From Aphis gossypii (Eukaryota > Arthropoda > Insecta > Hemiptera > Aphididae): 64,000 bases of DNA. Made by a program: the position numbers and the translations under genes. The notes under the pieces are model-generated. The model did not search any database and was not told the origin of the DNA. It worked only from the letters and a program-made list of their open reading frames with translations. Positions 1-14,400 of this stretch are shown piece by piece; positions within the stretch are counted from its first letter, which is position 1; every line of letters begins with the position of its first letter. The DNA lies in assembly GCF_020184175.1 (NCBI RefSeq), contig NC_065531.1, positions 33,315,213-33,379,212 of the forward strand. The letters are read 5' to 3'.

Positions 1-2173
1 TATAAAAATATAGATAATTAAAATATTGTATTTGAAAAAATTGTATACTTAGATTTAAGATCATTAGCCATTACAATATATTAGGTACGCCATATTATAC
101 AGTTAAGTAGTTGTACAACTACTCTATGTATCTACAATGTCATTGATAAAAATATAATTTGATTACGATCATCACCAATCTAAATTTTAAATCTTACTGA
201 AACAATTTAAATTATTTTGTAAGATTGCTTAATCATTGCAGCTGTGGTTTGTGTAATTATGATTTGCCTTTTAATTTCTCAAGCTCAAACATTGTTTGAA
301 TGGGTAACGACTAACGAGTATGTAATTTAAATAGATTTAAATTTGAACTGTAATAGAATTTAAACGATAATTGTTTCTATTAATTGCTGTTTGAGTAAAC
401 AAAAATATGTAATACATACCGATCTACTATGACAGCTAAATGTGACAGTTGACGGATAGGTACATATTATTCGGCCTTGGCAATATGTTCTACTTGTCTC
501 TACTTACTCCTTATAGTCTGTACATCACGAGTGTCAGGCGGTTAAACATTCTCCACACGGCATCCATTAACACTTTTTACACTTCAAGAAAAATAAATGA
601 ATGTATTTTATTTTTATGTTATGTGACTATCCAAATATAGTAAGTAGGTATATAGTTTTTAATCAAAAAAATACTGTAATAATTATCATCAAAATTCAGT
701 AAAATTATAATAATTTAAATGTACCATAATAAATAATAATATGGACCTAATTAATAACATTTAGTTGAATAATAACTAATATAAGTATCTAATAAGCTTT
801 ATTCTATTGCATAACTTATTATAGCAAAACTAAAATACAAAAATAATTTAAACAAACAATTAATTAATTTAATACGTACTTTTAAAAAGGCAAAAATGTG
901 AAGGTTTCTTGTTTTAGAATTATAATGACATTATTATCGTTGATTAGTCAATAAATTGAAAATAATTTCCCTACACGTACAATGATATTTACAACAAAAT
1001 ATTACAGAAGTGCAAAAAAAAGTAATAATAAACCATAACTAATATATAACCATATAGGCAAAGCCTGATAGAAATACATTATTTTCCGGTCATCAACAAG
1101 AATAAAAGTGGCCATAACCTCCATATTTAGAGTAGAAAAACTTCAAGGTTCGGTAATATTTAATTTAAAATTATATTCTTTGCCGAACTAAGGACCTCGG
1201 AAATACCAAAATATGCGTTTGAAAACTTCACGGTGAATCTACAGCTTAATATTATAATAAAGATACAATATTAATTGTGACGTTTCTATGCTTGTATACC
1301 TTGAGACAAACAAATAACAATAGTCAAAAACTGACGTAGCTTTGAGCAATGTATTATATTATAATTTATTAGATGAGTCTGAAAATTTAATTAGGTATAC
1401 AGATATTCATAAATGATTGAAGAATAATAATTACAATCATAATAATATACTAACAATATAATAACTATAATAATAGAATTTGAGTTATTGTTTTTATTTT
1501 TTAATGTTAGTAAAAAATATCTAAAAATCAAAATATTATCATATTAATTTAACAGATATATTCACTGCTATTATAGGTATGTATAACTAGTTATACCACC
1601 GTTTTATTTTATTTTATTAGTTAGCATTCGGGGCAGATTTTAATATCTATTAAATCAATGGAATACTAAGGGGTGATAAGGGACTGTAATGGAAATGTCA
1701 ATAAACTTTTATAATTCTTTCAGTGGTCTGTATACTGTAAATTTACTACGTAAGACGTAACTATGTATTAAAATTGACATTTGTATCTTGTATGAGTAGC
1801 TGTAAATATTTAAAAAATTATATACTTAATGTATCGGTATAATATCTAATTTAAGAATGTTTTGGTTAAACCAAAAAAAATAAAATAAAAAATAAAATAG
1901 ATACTTGCAAGTTGCAAGCAATGATATTGACAAAAGTACATAATTTAGGTATAGTATTCAAAACATTGAGAAAATGTTTTTAATAATTGAATTGAAATAT
2001 ATTAAAAGTTTTTGAATTTTAATTTATCTATCATTTAAATAACATTTGATGTAGAACCAAATTAAAAGAGACAAAAGTGAATTAATAAAATGAACGATTA
2101 TAACTTATATAAATATATCATTCAATATTAATTTTATAATTTTTAAAGGACGAAATAAGCTGAAAAGTTAATT
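1..2173. other. AT-rich upstream region, no gene seen
   Basis: Upstream flank of the Dok-like gene. I see no convincing exon, RNA gene or complete transposon. The short open frame near 449-640 has no splice context or recognisable protein features. The 5' UTR and promoter of the Dok-like gene probably lie here, but no GC-rich island marks them. Confidence 0.5.
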
Positions 2174-5100
2174 ATGGAAATCTGTGGTGTAATTGATATA
2201 AAAGTACCAGCTAAAGGTAGAAAATTCGGTTCATGGAAGGTATGTCTATATTTTACCATAATAATAATTTTGATATTTTCATAACAAAAATATAATTCAA
2301 TAATAATTAATTGTAAGATATTTTTTATTAAATGTACAGTGGTCTAACACGGTTAAATAAGGGTCCGTTTACCCCCCCCCCCCCACTAATATTGAAATAC
2401 AAAATTTTTTGCGTTAAAATTAGCATGCTATTCGCATGAATTAGCAAGGCTATTATCATTAATTTGCATGATACTATTTAATGATAAATAATCAATAAAC
2501 TTTAAGGGGACTGATGAAACATTTTAACAGCACCCTAAACATTGAAAAAAAAATTTTCCGAATTTTTTTTATACCATTAATTAGCACACAATTATCATGA
2601 TTTTGCATGCCTAGATCTAAAATTAGCATGCCAATATTTACTGATTTCCATTGTTTTAGCCATTTTAACAGCCCCACTCCCAACAAACTTGAAAAAAAGA
2701 TTTTCCTAACTTTTTATGCCATTTTAGATACTTATTAAATTTATCCAGATTATATTACTTATATTAAATAAAGTGAATGTGTTGTTATCGTTGATGTATG
2801 TGTATTTTGTAGTACATTTTATTCGAGATACAAGTTATGTTCTATATATATATTTTTAAAATTAGAATTCTAATTTCGTGCTAATTTTTAATGCAAAAAA
2901 ATTTGGATTTCAATAGGGGGAGGGGGGATGAAACGAGAGTGATTAAATAACTTTCACATTTTAAAGCTTGAATTTAATATAATAATAATAGGTATAAAAA
3001 TATTTCTAACAATCAAAAATAGTACATTTTATAGTTGGTTTTAAATTTTGTGTATAATTAATGTTAACAGGCATGGAAAAGCCAATGGTGCGAGGTACTC
3101 AAAAACGAAAATCGTATGATCATCAACATTGGACATAGTAAGGGAAATGTCACATCGTGTTTAGCAGTACCTAACAATGCAATCACCTACAGAATTAAAT
3201 CCAGGTCGATAAACTAAAGCATATTATCTGAATATAATAAATAAATTAAAGATATGTATCATGTTTAGGTATTAATTATAATATTTATGATATATAAGTA
3301 ATAAGTATACATATATATAATAATATTACATTTTAAGATCGTGAAAATTGAATTGAGCATTCAAAAAAAGAAAAACATATATGTATATTTAATTGTATTA
3401 AAAGAACATAAAAATGATGTAATACCCACTATATTTTAAAATATTACTAATTTTTTCTAGTTGTTAAGTATGTTAGGTGTGATCCGGTCTTAGGCTATAT
3501 TGTTAAAAGTTTATAAGAATTCAAAAATATTATAAAACTATTGATAGGCATAGGTATGATTGATATTTTTATTTTCTCATCACTATAGGACTAAAGCCTA
3601 CGGTTTTGGAATATTTTATGCAGGACAAAAGGAACAACAACCATGTATCTTTCTTGCTGGAAAATCAGAAACAGAGTCACAGAAATGGATGAAATCTATA
3701 AGAGATGTTTTAAAACCACCAACACATACAAGTACGAATTACAATCAATTATTTATATTACATATCTTAACAAAATATTATAGTATACAATTATAAAACG
3801 TACATAGTTGATATCAATATATCAAGTATATAACAAGAGTACAAGGCCATAATATGAATACGCATATATAATATTTTACATCATAAGCTGATGGTTATCT
3901 GATAAATTGTTACAATTAATTATCCAATCATTATAAAATATTTGGTTATTTAGTTATTGTTAAATTAATTTCCTTATTCACAATAGTTAAATATATTTTA
4001 TAAAATAATATATTTTTTAATTAAAAAATGGTAAGTAGGTAGAATATATAGGTACTCTGACATATTGATTAAATTAAATTAAACAATATAATATTGTGCA
4101 GACCGACGAAACGCTATGGAATAGATTAGGTAATATTACTAAAAAGTAATCTATAAAAAAAATCAAATTATCTTAATATAAATTTTAACCATTTGAAAGT
4201 TATGAAAATCTCAAATGAAATTTTGTTTAAAACAAAAATTTAAGATCAATAATATTTTAATGTTTAGTAAAAAAATATTCCTAGTAATCTTCCAAGTTGA
4301 ATATTGTCAAAGTAATTCATACATTGATTTGAATAAAAATATCATAAAACGGTCCAATGTATTAATAAATTAGTAGGTATTAAATTATTTTTTTTCAATA
4401 CTGATGACTGATTTACTGAAGTATTAACGATGCCAAGGAGATAAAATTATTTAGATAGTTTATAGGAGTATAGTAATAAAGTTTAATAGTAATAGTAATA
4501 GTTATATATTATGCAGTTTCGTTATGAACATTTTATCAATTAGGGCAAATATTGAAGGTACTCACTCACCCACGCATAAAATTAAAACCTAAGTAGGTTA
4601 CCTATTTAATTTTTTTTAATTATAAAATAAATATTGATAATTTTTACAATACTTAATAACATTTATAATATAACAGGTTATTATAATATAATATGATTTA
4701 TTACTTGACCTATATAATATCCAATAATAAATACCCTATACACATACCAACAATATAATATTATCTTTCCAGCTTCCCTTATTATACTTACATATCATCT
4801 ACAATAATACAACGTACATTTTTTTTCTTAGAGTAAATTAGAAAAATATAACTTGTACATTACTACAATGTACAATTTTAATTTATTGCACTTAATTAAA
4901 ATCAATAAATTACTTATTCAATAATGATAGTTAAACATAAAAATATTTTACACCCCAACAACACAACCCACTTACCTAAAATTATTTGCAGCAATTTTCT
5001 TCAGTAAATATATATCTTCGTGACGCCACTAGTTTAATGACTCCATTGAAATTTGAATATAATATGAGTAACCTATTTTATTCTACCACACTGTTACTTA

Positions 5101-7099
5101 TTAGTGTAAATGAATAACAATTAAGATCACGTACATTTTTTATTTATATCATTCATATTTTTTAGAACTTTGAAGGAATAAGTTAATGAATACGTTACAT
5201 TAATAAATAATAGAAGCTATAATTTATCAATTGCAGAGACAGCAAACGAGTATACTGTATCGATAATTGACAACGAACATTCTAAAGCAGCTGGGTTGAC
5301 CGGCCTTTATGGTACTTTATCTGTAAAATCAGAAGAAATATTGGTAACAGATCCTCACACTGGAAAAATCAAAGTAACACTTCATTGGACACAAATACAA
5401 TGTAGTTACTTACCTTTGCCGGCTGTATCAGATGATTTACATAGGGTTTGCACAATACGTACAAACAGGTAATATTACATACCTTTATATTATAAATTTA
5501 TCGGTGCAAATAGATACTTTATATTTTTAGAGAAGATTTAAGTCTCCCATAATATTAATTTAAAATAAAAACACGGGGTATATATATGTCTATGCATCTA
5601 ATTAGGTACATTCTACAATAAAATTTATCAAAATTTATTAAATTATTAGTTAATAATTTACTATTATATAGTCATATAGATATTATTTTAAATCTGAGAA
5701 AATTATTACAGATACATTTTTGTACACCGTCACAAAAATGTATTGGGGATGGGATAAATACTCTTTAAACATGAGCTTAATAAAAAAATGCGTTTAAAAT
5801 ATTTCCTCACATAGTTCTTACATTCATTTTATAAACGCTTTATACCAACTAAACTCGATCTTATAATTTGGTATATTAATATAAAAGTACTGATTAAAAG
5901 ATAATTAACTAATAATTAGAAATTTACCCATTCAACAACCGGAAAATATACCGTGTGGCAAACAACGGTAGGTACTTATGTTATACGTTATAAAACCGCT
6001 TTACACGATTATGCCTAGCCGTAAGCAATAGCGTTTACGTGAGAGGTTTCGTTGAATTTTCTTTTCTATTTATGATTCACAGCAAGTTCAAAGCGGGTGA
6101 TGGTGATTTGGAACTATACTGTACCGAAGCGGACGAGTTGCACAACGAGTTGCTTTCGTGTCCGCGACCGTTGCCCAGAATTGCCACTACCCCGTTGCCA
6201 CCGACGCCCAAAGACAGACATACGCGGTATGACCATTGGACCGCGGTCGATTCGCCTTCGACCACGCCGCCTCGGCGTCTACTGGAGTCCAGAAGAATGA
6301 GTAGGAGCGAAGGCGATCTTAAGAAGTTCGCAATGCAACAATCTGCGCCCACGCTGAGGACGGCCGGCTCACAACAACACCTTGTACTCGTGCCCCGATG
6401 CAACGATTTGGGGCAAAAGGTACCTAAGAGTGTTAAGTTCACCTATAATGTTTTGTAATAATATACTTTATAGTACATACCAGCCCTAGCTAATACAAAC
6501 ATATTTAACTATTATTAAATTATGGTTCATTTATACTATGTATAGTGTATACAATTATTACTTAACTGTATAGGAGTATGTATGGGTAATATTATTAAAT
6601 CTTTAAGCGAGAGGTTCTAAATTTTGAAATTCTATAAATTATAATCAACGGAAAACGGAAAACAGAAAACAGAAAGTTTATTTTTGGTGGAAACCGGCGA
6701 CATCTTCCAAAACGATACCAAAATTGTATATAATATATATATATATTTATGTAAAATAATATTATAATTATAATTATACTACAAAAAGTAAGTTACAAGG
6801 TCTTATTTACATTTTTTTAGAGTTCGTCGCATTTCCTATTGACTAGCGTCGGATTGTTGTTGGCCACACCCGGATACAGTGAGCCTAACTCGATGCAAGA
6901 TTTAAGACAGATCGATCAACACCTGCTCAGTAAACGATTACAAGGCATAGTGGACGAAGAAAGTTTAGATGCCGAAGGGAAAAGCGAAGAAGACGAGGAT
7001 TACGAAGATATGTTGCATACGAATATCGAACAGACAAACGATGTACCACCACCATTACCACCGAGACAACTGAAGTATAAAATCATACGTATAAATTAA
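2174..7099 (+). CDS. Dok: Docking protein (Dok-like) adaptor with PH and IRS-type PTB domains
   Basis: Six coding exons join in phase: 2174-2239, 3071-3204, 3589-3731, 5237-5468, 6083-6419, 6821-7099 (1191 bp, 396 aa). The ATG is the first after an in-frame TAA at 2156. Residues about 1-110 look like a PH domain, starting with the FGSWKAWKSQWCEVL strand and ending with the QKWMKSIRDVL helix. Residues about 118-220 look like an IRS-type PTB domain, with GLTGLYGTLSV and LHRVCTIRTN. The tail is Ser/Pro-rich, with an acidic Tyr motif (DYEDM, Tyr about 365) and a class II SH3-type motif (PPPLPPR) next to the C-terminus. Known family role: cytoplasmic scaffold recruited to phosphotyrosine receptors. 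The last exon reads through a possible AA|GTATAA donor at about 7073, so a longer C-terminus is possible. Assignment to Dok rather than another PH-PTB adaptor is inferred. Confidence 0.82.
2353..2950. mobile_element. Inverted-repeat element with C-tract ends in Dok intron 1
   Basis: The two ends mirror each other. The left end (about 2361-2430) carries a run of C, then ATTGAAATACAAAA, then TTAGCATGC. The right end (about 2878-2942) is the inverted, diverged copy with a G-run. Both ends abut the same 8-mer TTAAATAA (2353-2360 and 2943-2950), a candidate target duplication. Inside are two diverged direct copies of a block of about 60 bp (near 2518-2576 and 2660-2722). There is no coding capacity, so it is a non-autonomous element of uncertain superfamily. 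Confidence 0.55.
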
Positions 7100-7116
7100 T
7101 AATGATGTTATATTTT

Positions 7117-7146
7117 ATTATTATTATCATCATCATCATCATCATC
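7117..7146. repeat. ATT/ATC trinucleotide microsatellite
   Basis: Runs of ATT followed by about seven units of ATC, just downstream of the Dok stop codon and so probably in its 3' UTR. Confidence 0.85.
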
Positions 7147-7791
7147 TATTGACTATTACTCGTAGTTTTAAAAGATGATAAAATTATATTATATTTATAC
7201 TAATACAACTTAAATAACGGAAATCTATTTTGATGATTATAATAATATTAGTAATTTAAAATTTTCTTGGCTGATATCAAATTTATTATCAAGACTACCT
7301 CAATGGCAAATTGGTTCTTATACGGTAGGTACCTAGGTATCTTCTTTCGTTCACTTCTGAGGCGAATATAATTGATTCCCATTTGATTTTATGCGATTAT
7401 TTATAAACAATGTATTAATATTTGTAAATTTGTATGATGGTTAAGTGTAGATACTATTGGGACACTACAAGATTCACTACTTAATTAAAGAAAGTTTGCT
7501 TCAAATCAAACCGATAATTTATTTTATGTTTTAAATTATTTAAATAGGTATGGTTTAAGTTTCAAATATAATATTAAATTGTTATTTAAGCTCCTAAGTA
7601 GGCATGTACAAATGGGAATACTAATAATTATGATAAGTAGGTACTTGATCATCATATACCAGTTATACCGTACTAATATTCGACGATAACGGGGGCAGAA
7701 TTACACACATTACTAATCTAATAGGTATTTCAAATTCAATCAATTCCGTTCATCTTTTGTTATAACCCCTCTAAACGAGAACCAATTGGGT

Positions 7792-7917
7792 AATTTTCTT
7801 AATCAATTTTTGTATTGAAAAAAAGAGTTTGGTTTAGTTTGAAGAACCTACCTAATACTACCTACCTACTTAATATAATAATAATATTTTTCAATACGAA
7901 AATTGATTAAGAAAATT
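7792..7917. repeat. Inverted repeat with 31-bp arms
   Basis: The arm at 7792-7822 is the near-perfect reverse complement of 7887-7917, with a spacer of about 64 bp rich in TACCTA units. It could form a strong RNA hairpin or be a small foldback element. No flanking duplication was recognised. Confidence 0.75.
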
Positions 7918-10098
7918 AGTCTTGCAGCCAATATTCTATATTATGACGAAATTGTATTGTTTTATTCACATTTTTTTTCTCGTATTATGCAGATATGTCA
8001 CCATGGCCAACCTGGGAGGAAATAACAAATTATATATTTCTGGACCAGTACCTATATGATATACCTATCTAAATATATTTATATATAGATAGATAGTACA
8101 CTACTTATGTATATAAATAAAAATGAAAAATATATTATATAATACGTATAATAAACAAGTTTATAAATCACAAGAAATATTTTACGGACACCATCGTCGA
8201 TGGACCGTTTGACGATAAATCCAAACAATGTGGTTGAACATTCGAACATTTCTTATTCAGATCTACCTACTTATCATACTGTGTGGCCAGAGCTTTTTGA
8301 GCGAGTTACCGTCGGACGTCGATTGAAAATAATTTGGGTGATACGAATACGAGACGCATAATGCGTACACTGAATGTCACAACTAGACAGAGTATATATA
8401 CAAACTGTTTCGTATACAAACATGATATTGTTATAGTTATTAATTAAGTACATTCATATCTACACACATATTGTTAACCTTAAGATCCTGTGTAGAATAA
8501 TATTGTTTGATTGTAATAATTTGTTTCGAGAAAAACTAGTTGCGTTCCTGGTAACAATTCTTTTCGATACTATAGGCGTTTTCTCCCAACTACTATAAAA
8601 AATATTTCCCCATACTTAAGTTATTTTTTCCTTAGAAAAAATAATAATTTATGTATAGTATAAAAATAATAATAATCTGTTTCACTTATATTAAAATTAA
8701 AACCAAAAATATTATTAATTATTATTCAAAACTAAACTAATTCAGTAATTAAAATATTTGAGTTTATTGATAATTTGTTTTGTCTTACCTGGTTTTTCAT
8801 CAATAATATTTTCGCATGTGATTGCATTAACGCCAAGTGGCGTAGAATTTAACTTAGTAACCCTGGGACCTATAAGAGGTGGAGTACCTTTAAACACAGA
8901 AGTTAAATTGTTAAATAATGATTCTTAGAATTTTTTATTGAGTGAAAATATGAAAATGTATTGGAAATAAATAATAATCAAATAATTAATTCGTTAATTA
9001 ATATTTATTTTGTTTAGTGTGCATAAAATTGTAAATAATTTTAATACCATTTCAATGAGTTGGAATTATTTCAATTTCATAATAATAAAATACTATAAAC
9101 ATTCACTGTACTATTAACAGTCATTTAAAAATAATTTTCAAATAGATTAATGATTTAACATGTATATAGTTATCAATATTAGATATTATAATACTAGATT
9201 CGCTTAATGAAAATTGTGTAAAATTATCAGGTATAATATTTTTTAAATCAGTTTTTATTAATACCTTTTTCATTATGAGGGGGATATCCGTCTTCCATTC
9301 TTTCACAGGTTTTTATAAACCTAATCTATTTGCAATTCGCAATTTATTTGTCAAATCAAATACTTATTCAATCAGTGATATAGCATGAAACTTGGTGGCC
9401 CTAGAAAAATAAGACTCCTATGGTAAGATATTTGATGTAATAATTAAGTAGATAGGTACCAAATATTGAATAATATTGCAAAATGTCAACCCAATTTTTA
9501 AATTAATATTAAAGTAATACTAAATATTTTTTATTTTATGTATTTTTGATATTAGAAAAATTATTGTTATTTGTTTAATTTTAATGCTGGATGCAAGTAT
9601 GTATAAACTTTAAAAGTTTCTTTCAAATACACCGGATGTAACTAGTCTATAATACAATATAATGCAATATTAGTACCTATATCAATTATAAATTAATAAT
9701 AATTTAAAAAATTCGCAACCTATTATGAAATATGTCATTGGTTTAATATTGAATATTATTGTATAGATATAGGTGTTTTATCTTACATAATAAATAAGTA
9801 AGATTACAATATTATATAATCAATGTAACAATGATTTGTATTTGAACCTTAAATAAAAAGACCTGATTTGATCATAATATTCTTTTTTGGTTTATGGTAC
9901 TTACAAAAATGCTACAAAAAATATCTATGTGAGTACTTGATTTTTTATGAATTTTAGGTTCTGAACAGAATGAGAAATTATACATAGGTTAATAATAACA
10001 TTAATTTTAAATAGTTTTTCTAATCAATTGTAATAACTAATAACATTAAAAAATATTTTCAAAAACATTAATAAATTATGAAATGAGTGACGTTTGAT

Positions 10099-10269
10099 CA
10101 GTAGCGTAACTGAGGGCCCGCAGACCCTGCGTTGCGGTGGGGCTTACGGTAATTTGGGGACTTTTGGTTATATGGTTATATTTGATATAACAATATATTA
10201 GAGGCCTATCTTTAAAATTTTTTCATTATTGCGGGGGGAGGGGGCAACCTTTTTTTTGTTACGCCACTG
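10099..10269. mobile_element. hAT-like miniature element, 171 bp
   Basis: Ends match as an inverted repeat: left CAGTAGCGTAAC, right end reading CAGTGGCGTAAC on the other strand. Flanks share 7 of 8 bases (CGTTTGAT at 10091-10098, TGTTTGAT at 10270-10277), which fits the 8-bp target duplication of hAT elements. GC content is higher than the surroundings. There is no coding capacity. Confidence 0.75.
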
Positions 10270-10521
10270 TGTTTGATTAAAGAATCATCATGTATATATT
10301 ATACATATTGTATGGTCTGTATGGAATATAATTATATTTACTTGATGCCTTGAGTTATGATATTTATTCTTATTAATAACTAAAAGTAAATCATGACAAA
10401 TAAATGTTATCTTTCATTTATTTTTCATTAATCATACAACAAACGGTTATTATGAACCCTTAAAACAAATCCACAATTCTCTATACACAAAAAACATCAT
10501 AGTACAAATAAATATTTGTTA

Positions 10522-10586
10522 CAAAAAAAAAAAAAAAAAATCAACTACAAAAAAGTAATATTAATAATAATAATAATAATAATAAT
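10522..10586. repeat. A-tract and (TAA)n microsatellite
   Basis: A run of about 19 A (10522-10540) is followed by a TAA repeat of about eight units (10561-10586). Confidence 0.85.
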
Positions 10587-11424
10587 ATAAATAAAGATTA
10601 TACAATACATTAATAGTTTTAACGCATTTAAAAAAATGCATACATTAATATATTTCGATAAGTATCAATAAATTTTATAGACGGATGTCAAATTGACTTT
10701 GGTTTTATATAATAATTGTTTATTTTTTTTTTATTATATAAACATAATCATATTTCTAAAAAGATAATAATGTATTAGCATTAAATTTAAACTGAGTCTG
10801 AACATAATTGATTTTATTAATGAACACATGTGTATACATATATAAATAATTATAAACACAGAATAATATCTAAATTTATAGATTTTGGAATAATTATTTT
10901 TGTATACCAATGTGAGACTTTTAGGTTTATGTAATAAACATTTAATTATAAGTGATAACCATGAACAAAGGAATGTGTTAGTAAAAAAAAAAATATACAT
11001 GTCTGGAATGATATTAATACACAAACTCAAGTCCAAATTATTCATAAAACATTTTATAGAGCTTATACATAGTATTTTATCATCTTTGTCAAAAAACACT
11101 AACTATAAGAAATAAGAAAAATCAACATATTCTTTTACAACACGTGATTCAAGTTTTAAATGTATTTATATATTTTTTAGAAGTGGACATTTGTATAACA
11201 CAGAGTAACTGTTAGACATATTATGTCAAAGTGGATTTCATATTCTATGAGATTATTTTAGTTTAAGAATAAATTCCAATCCAATAACTATGTGGAAAAA
11301 TTGAAATTATAAATATAATATTAGAATTTACTATTTAAATTAAATTGATTAGGTATTACAAAAAAAAGAATGAAAATAATTAATATTCAAAGAGAAAACA
11401 ATATTAACTTAATGTATTTAACTC

Positions 11425-14400
11425 TTAATTAGTTTTAGGTGCTGACCTGTCATTGATAGCGATAGATTTTCTTAACACCATACCTTTCCTTATTTGTTCC
11501 ATTAGTGAATCATGACAAGTGGCTGGATCCACAACGGAGTGTCTGGCAGGAGCAATCCAACGTCTAGTTAATTTCGGTGACCCGCCTGTTGTTTTAGGTT
11601 GCTGCTGTAATAGTCTAGAGCCTAAAGCAGCCATAAACCCAGTTACTGGCTCAGATGAATAGCTATTACAGCGATCAGCACTTGTTGACCGATTACTGGG
11701 TGTGCGGCGCAATAAAATAGGACTTGCAGGTGTATGATTAAGTTGTGTTAGATTACGTACAGTTTCAGCCACACTTCCCCCAGATGATTTACGTTGATGT
11801 GTCATGGGTTCAGAATATACTTTTTCTGATGTTAAAGATGTTTGTGAACGACTTTGCTGGCGTTGTTCTGCAGCAATATCTAGCAAAAATGGAGGTGGAG
11901 GGGGTAAGTTTTGTACTGAATTGTTTAAGATAGATGGTGTACGGCGTATTGGTGGAGGTGGCTTGTTGCTTTGAATTGAAGAACGACGACACAGTGTACC
12001 GCTTCTGAGACTGGAATAACCTGAAGTAAGATAAAATACATTTCAAGATATTTTTTTTTATTTAATTTGAGAATATTAACAACATGTAAAACAGGCATGG
12101 TTGTTATTTCTTCAAATCAATATTGTTTAACTTGTTATTGAAAATACTTTGATAATCTGTTATAAATTAAAATAGAAGTCAGCAGCTAACTTGTGTGCAG
12201 GAGCATGACTCACTACATATGATAGGCTTATGGATAATTTACTTGATGTGGGTGACAAATGGATGTTACTTGATAAAAATTGATTGGCACAGATTACCAT
12301 TATATTTTTGATGTTTTTCATAGTAGATATTTAAATAAAAACATTTAAAAACAAACAAAAAAAAAAAAAAAACTATATACAAACAAATTGTACATGCAAC
12401 TTACTGTAAAACAATTTGTTACTAATACCTACATTTTTTTAAAGTTTATATTTTTAATACATTTATATTATATTTTGTAATAATGGATAAAAGTTAATAT
12501 AAATTAACCATTAATTATCTCAGTAAAAAGAAAAATGGTATATAAAATTTTATTTTGCTATTACGTTTACATATTATATTTTTTTTACACATTATGTTTT
12601 CACCTAGTATATAAAAAAGTTGGCTGATGCATAACAGTATGACAAAAAAAAATATTGTCATGTGTACAAGGATATATATATATATAATATATATACCTAG
12701 GTTGTATTATTATTATTATTATTAATGACTCGCATCAATTTCCATAACATCATAAATTATATAAATATAAATAAAAATAATAAGAACAGCATTTTTTTTT
12801 TATCATTCTATTGAACATAATGTTTAAACATTTTTTTAAAGTTAATTTTTCTTTATTTAAGAACATAAATCCATGCCTTAATTATAAGTTTATAATTATA
12901 AAACTTAATATATTGAAATTTGTTCTTCAGTTTAAAATAAACGATTTAGAATTTAGATTTAAAAAAATATCTTTTATTCTAAATGTTAAGAAATGAATTA
13001 TTAATGTAAATTATTTATTATTTAGTTAAAAAAAAATTTTATTAAAATAATAATAAGAATAAAATGTTTCTATACAACTATACTAAAATACTTCATTGGG
13101 AATACATACCCAATGTAGATACGGGTCGTACACGTTCTTTGATGGCAATACTATTTTGACTATCCAATGTGCAATATTTCAAAAGTGAATTTTCCACTTC
13201 TAAATAATATACAAACAAATATATACAAGCAAGCACAATAGAATATTTGAAATATGATCAATAAAAATTACACATGATTTCTAAGCATTACATATACACA
13301 TTTTTTATTAAGTCACCATTATTTGGTCTTTAGAGAATAGCAGTTTTGATTTTCCATGAAAAAATCTCTCCCAAAAAATAATTAAAGTTGTCAGAATCAT
13401 TTATTTATTTTCTAATGGTTCATTATTTGGTTTAAAAATTTGTTTAGAGTATTACATATCATAAAGTTATTTTTAAAAGTTATTACTACAGATACACATT
13501 ATATTAACTAGATTGCTGTCTTCATATTATATTTAAGATATACAATTTGTTTTTAATGATATGAATGTATAATGTACAATATATGTATATCTGTTGATAT
13601 ATTCTGACACTATACATAATATTATGATGTATGTACTTAGTGTTATTATTGTAATATATAGTTTTTGTGATCACTAATTATATTTCTTTTTGATAATCAA
13701 TTTTGACTTTAATAAATTACAGTTTGTAATACAAAGGCAATTATCTAGTTAATATAATATAAATCTGTTATTAATATATTATGTTTTATTACTATGAATT
13801 ATGATGATGATAATGGATAAAAAGTGTCAAAAATTAAAATACCTAAAGCAATTAACATAAATTAACATTAAAAAGTGAAAAGTATTTGCTAAAAAAACCG
13901 AAAAAATGAAAACTAATTATTATAGCTTTTCAAAAGATACAAAATTTAAAGTGCAACTATTTTACCTACTATTTTTCCAAAAAATAAAATTAATTATTCT
14001 ACTGTACATATATATACCTTCATCTGGAGTGGCATTTGATATTGCTGTTTGACTACTATAGCCGCTTGAAGACTCTAGAGAACTCTCACTAGTGCTCTCC
14101 TTTCGATCTCCATCGTTCTGTATTTAAAAAATCATTGATTAAATAAACATATAATAAAATTAGAAATAGTATGTAAATTAAAATCTACCCAAAATATTTC
14201 TTCAACAATGTTTTCTTTTTTTTTATTTTATGTTTAATATTGTTTTTTCTATGTCCAAAATACAAATTTTCTTACAAAATGAGTAATTATTTTTAATTAG
14301 ACAAAACCATTTGGGTAGATTTTGATTTTTGGTTTTTATTTATTATAATAAAAATAACGACAAATTACTTTCAAATTTACAATTAAAGAAGGCTCATTGT

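Larger units (their letters stand above)
7100..11424. other. Convergent intergenic region between Dok and mim
   Basis: Holds the 3' UTRs of the two tail-to-tail genes. It also has a (ATT/ATC)n microsatellite, a 31-bp-arm hairpin, a 171-bp hAT-like miniature element and a TAA microsatellite (listed separately). A GC-richer scrap around 8830-8885, with an AGTGGCGTAG core, resembles a transposon end but has no partner. No other gene is supported. Confidence 0.5.

Noticed and set aside
449..640. 63-codon + strand frame
   Set aside because: Random-looking translation in AT-rich flank with no splice context.
6077..6442. 121-codon open frame on the - strand
   Set aside because: Exact antisense of Dok exon 5, which is GC-richer and so lacks stops on both strands.
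8830..8885. Transposon end with AGTGGCGTAG core
   Set aside because: No matching opposite end or flanking duplication nearby.
10734..11115. Opposed open frames on both strands
   Set aside because: Ile/Phe/Tyr/Lys-rich translations typical of AT-rich non-coding DNA.
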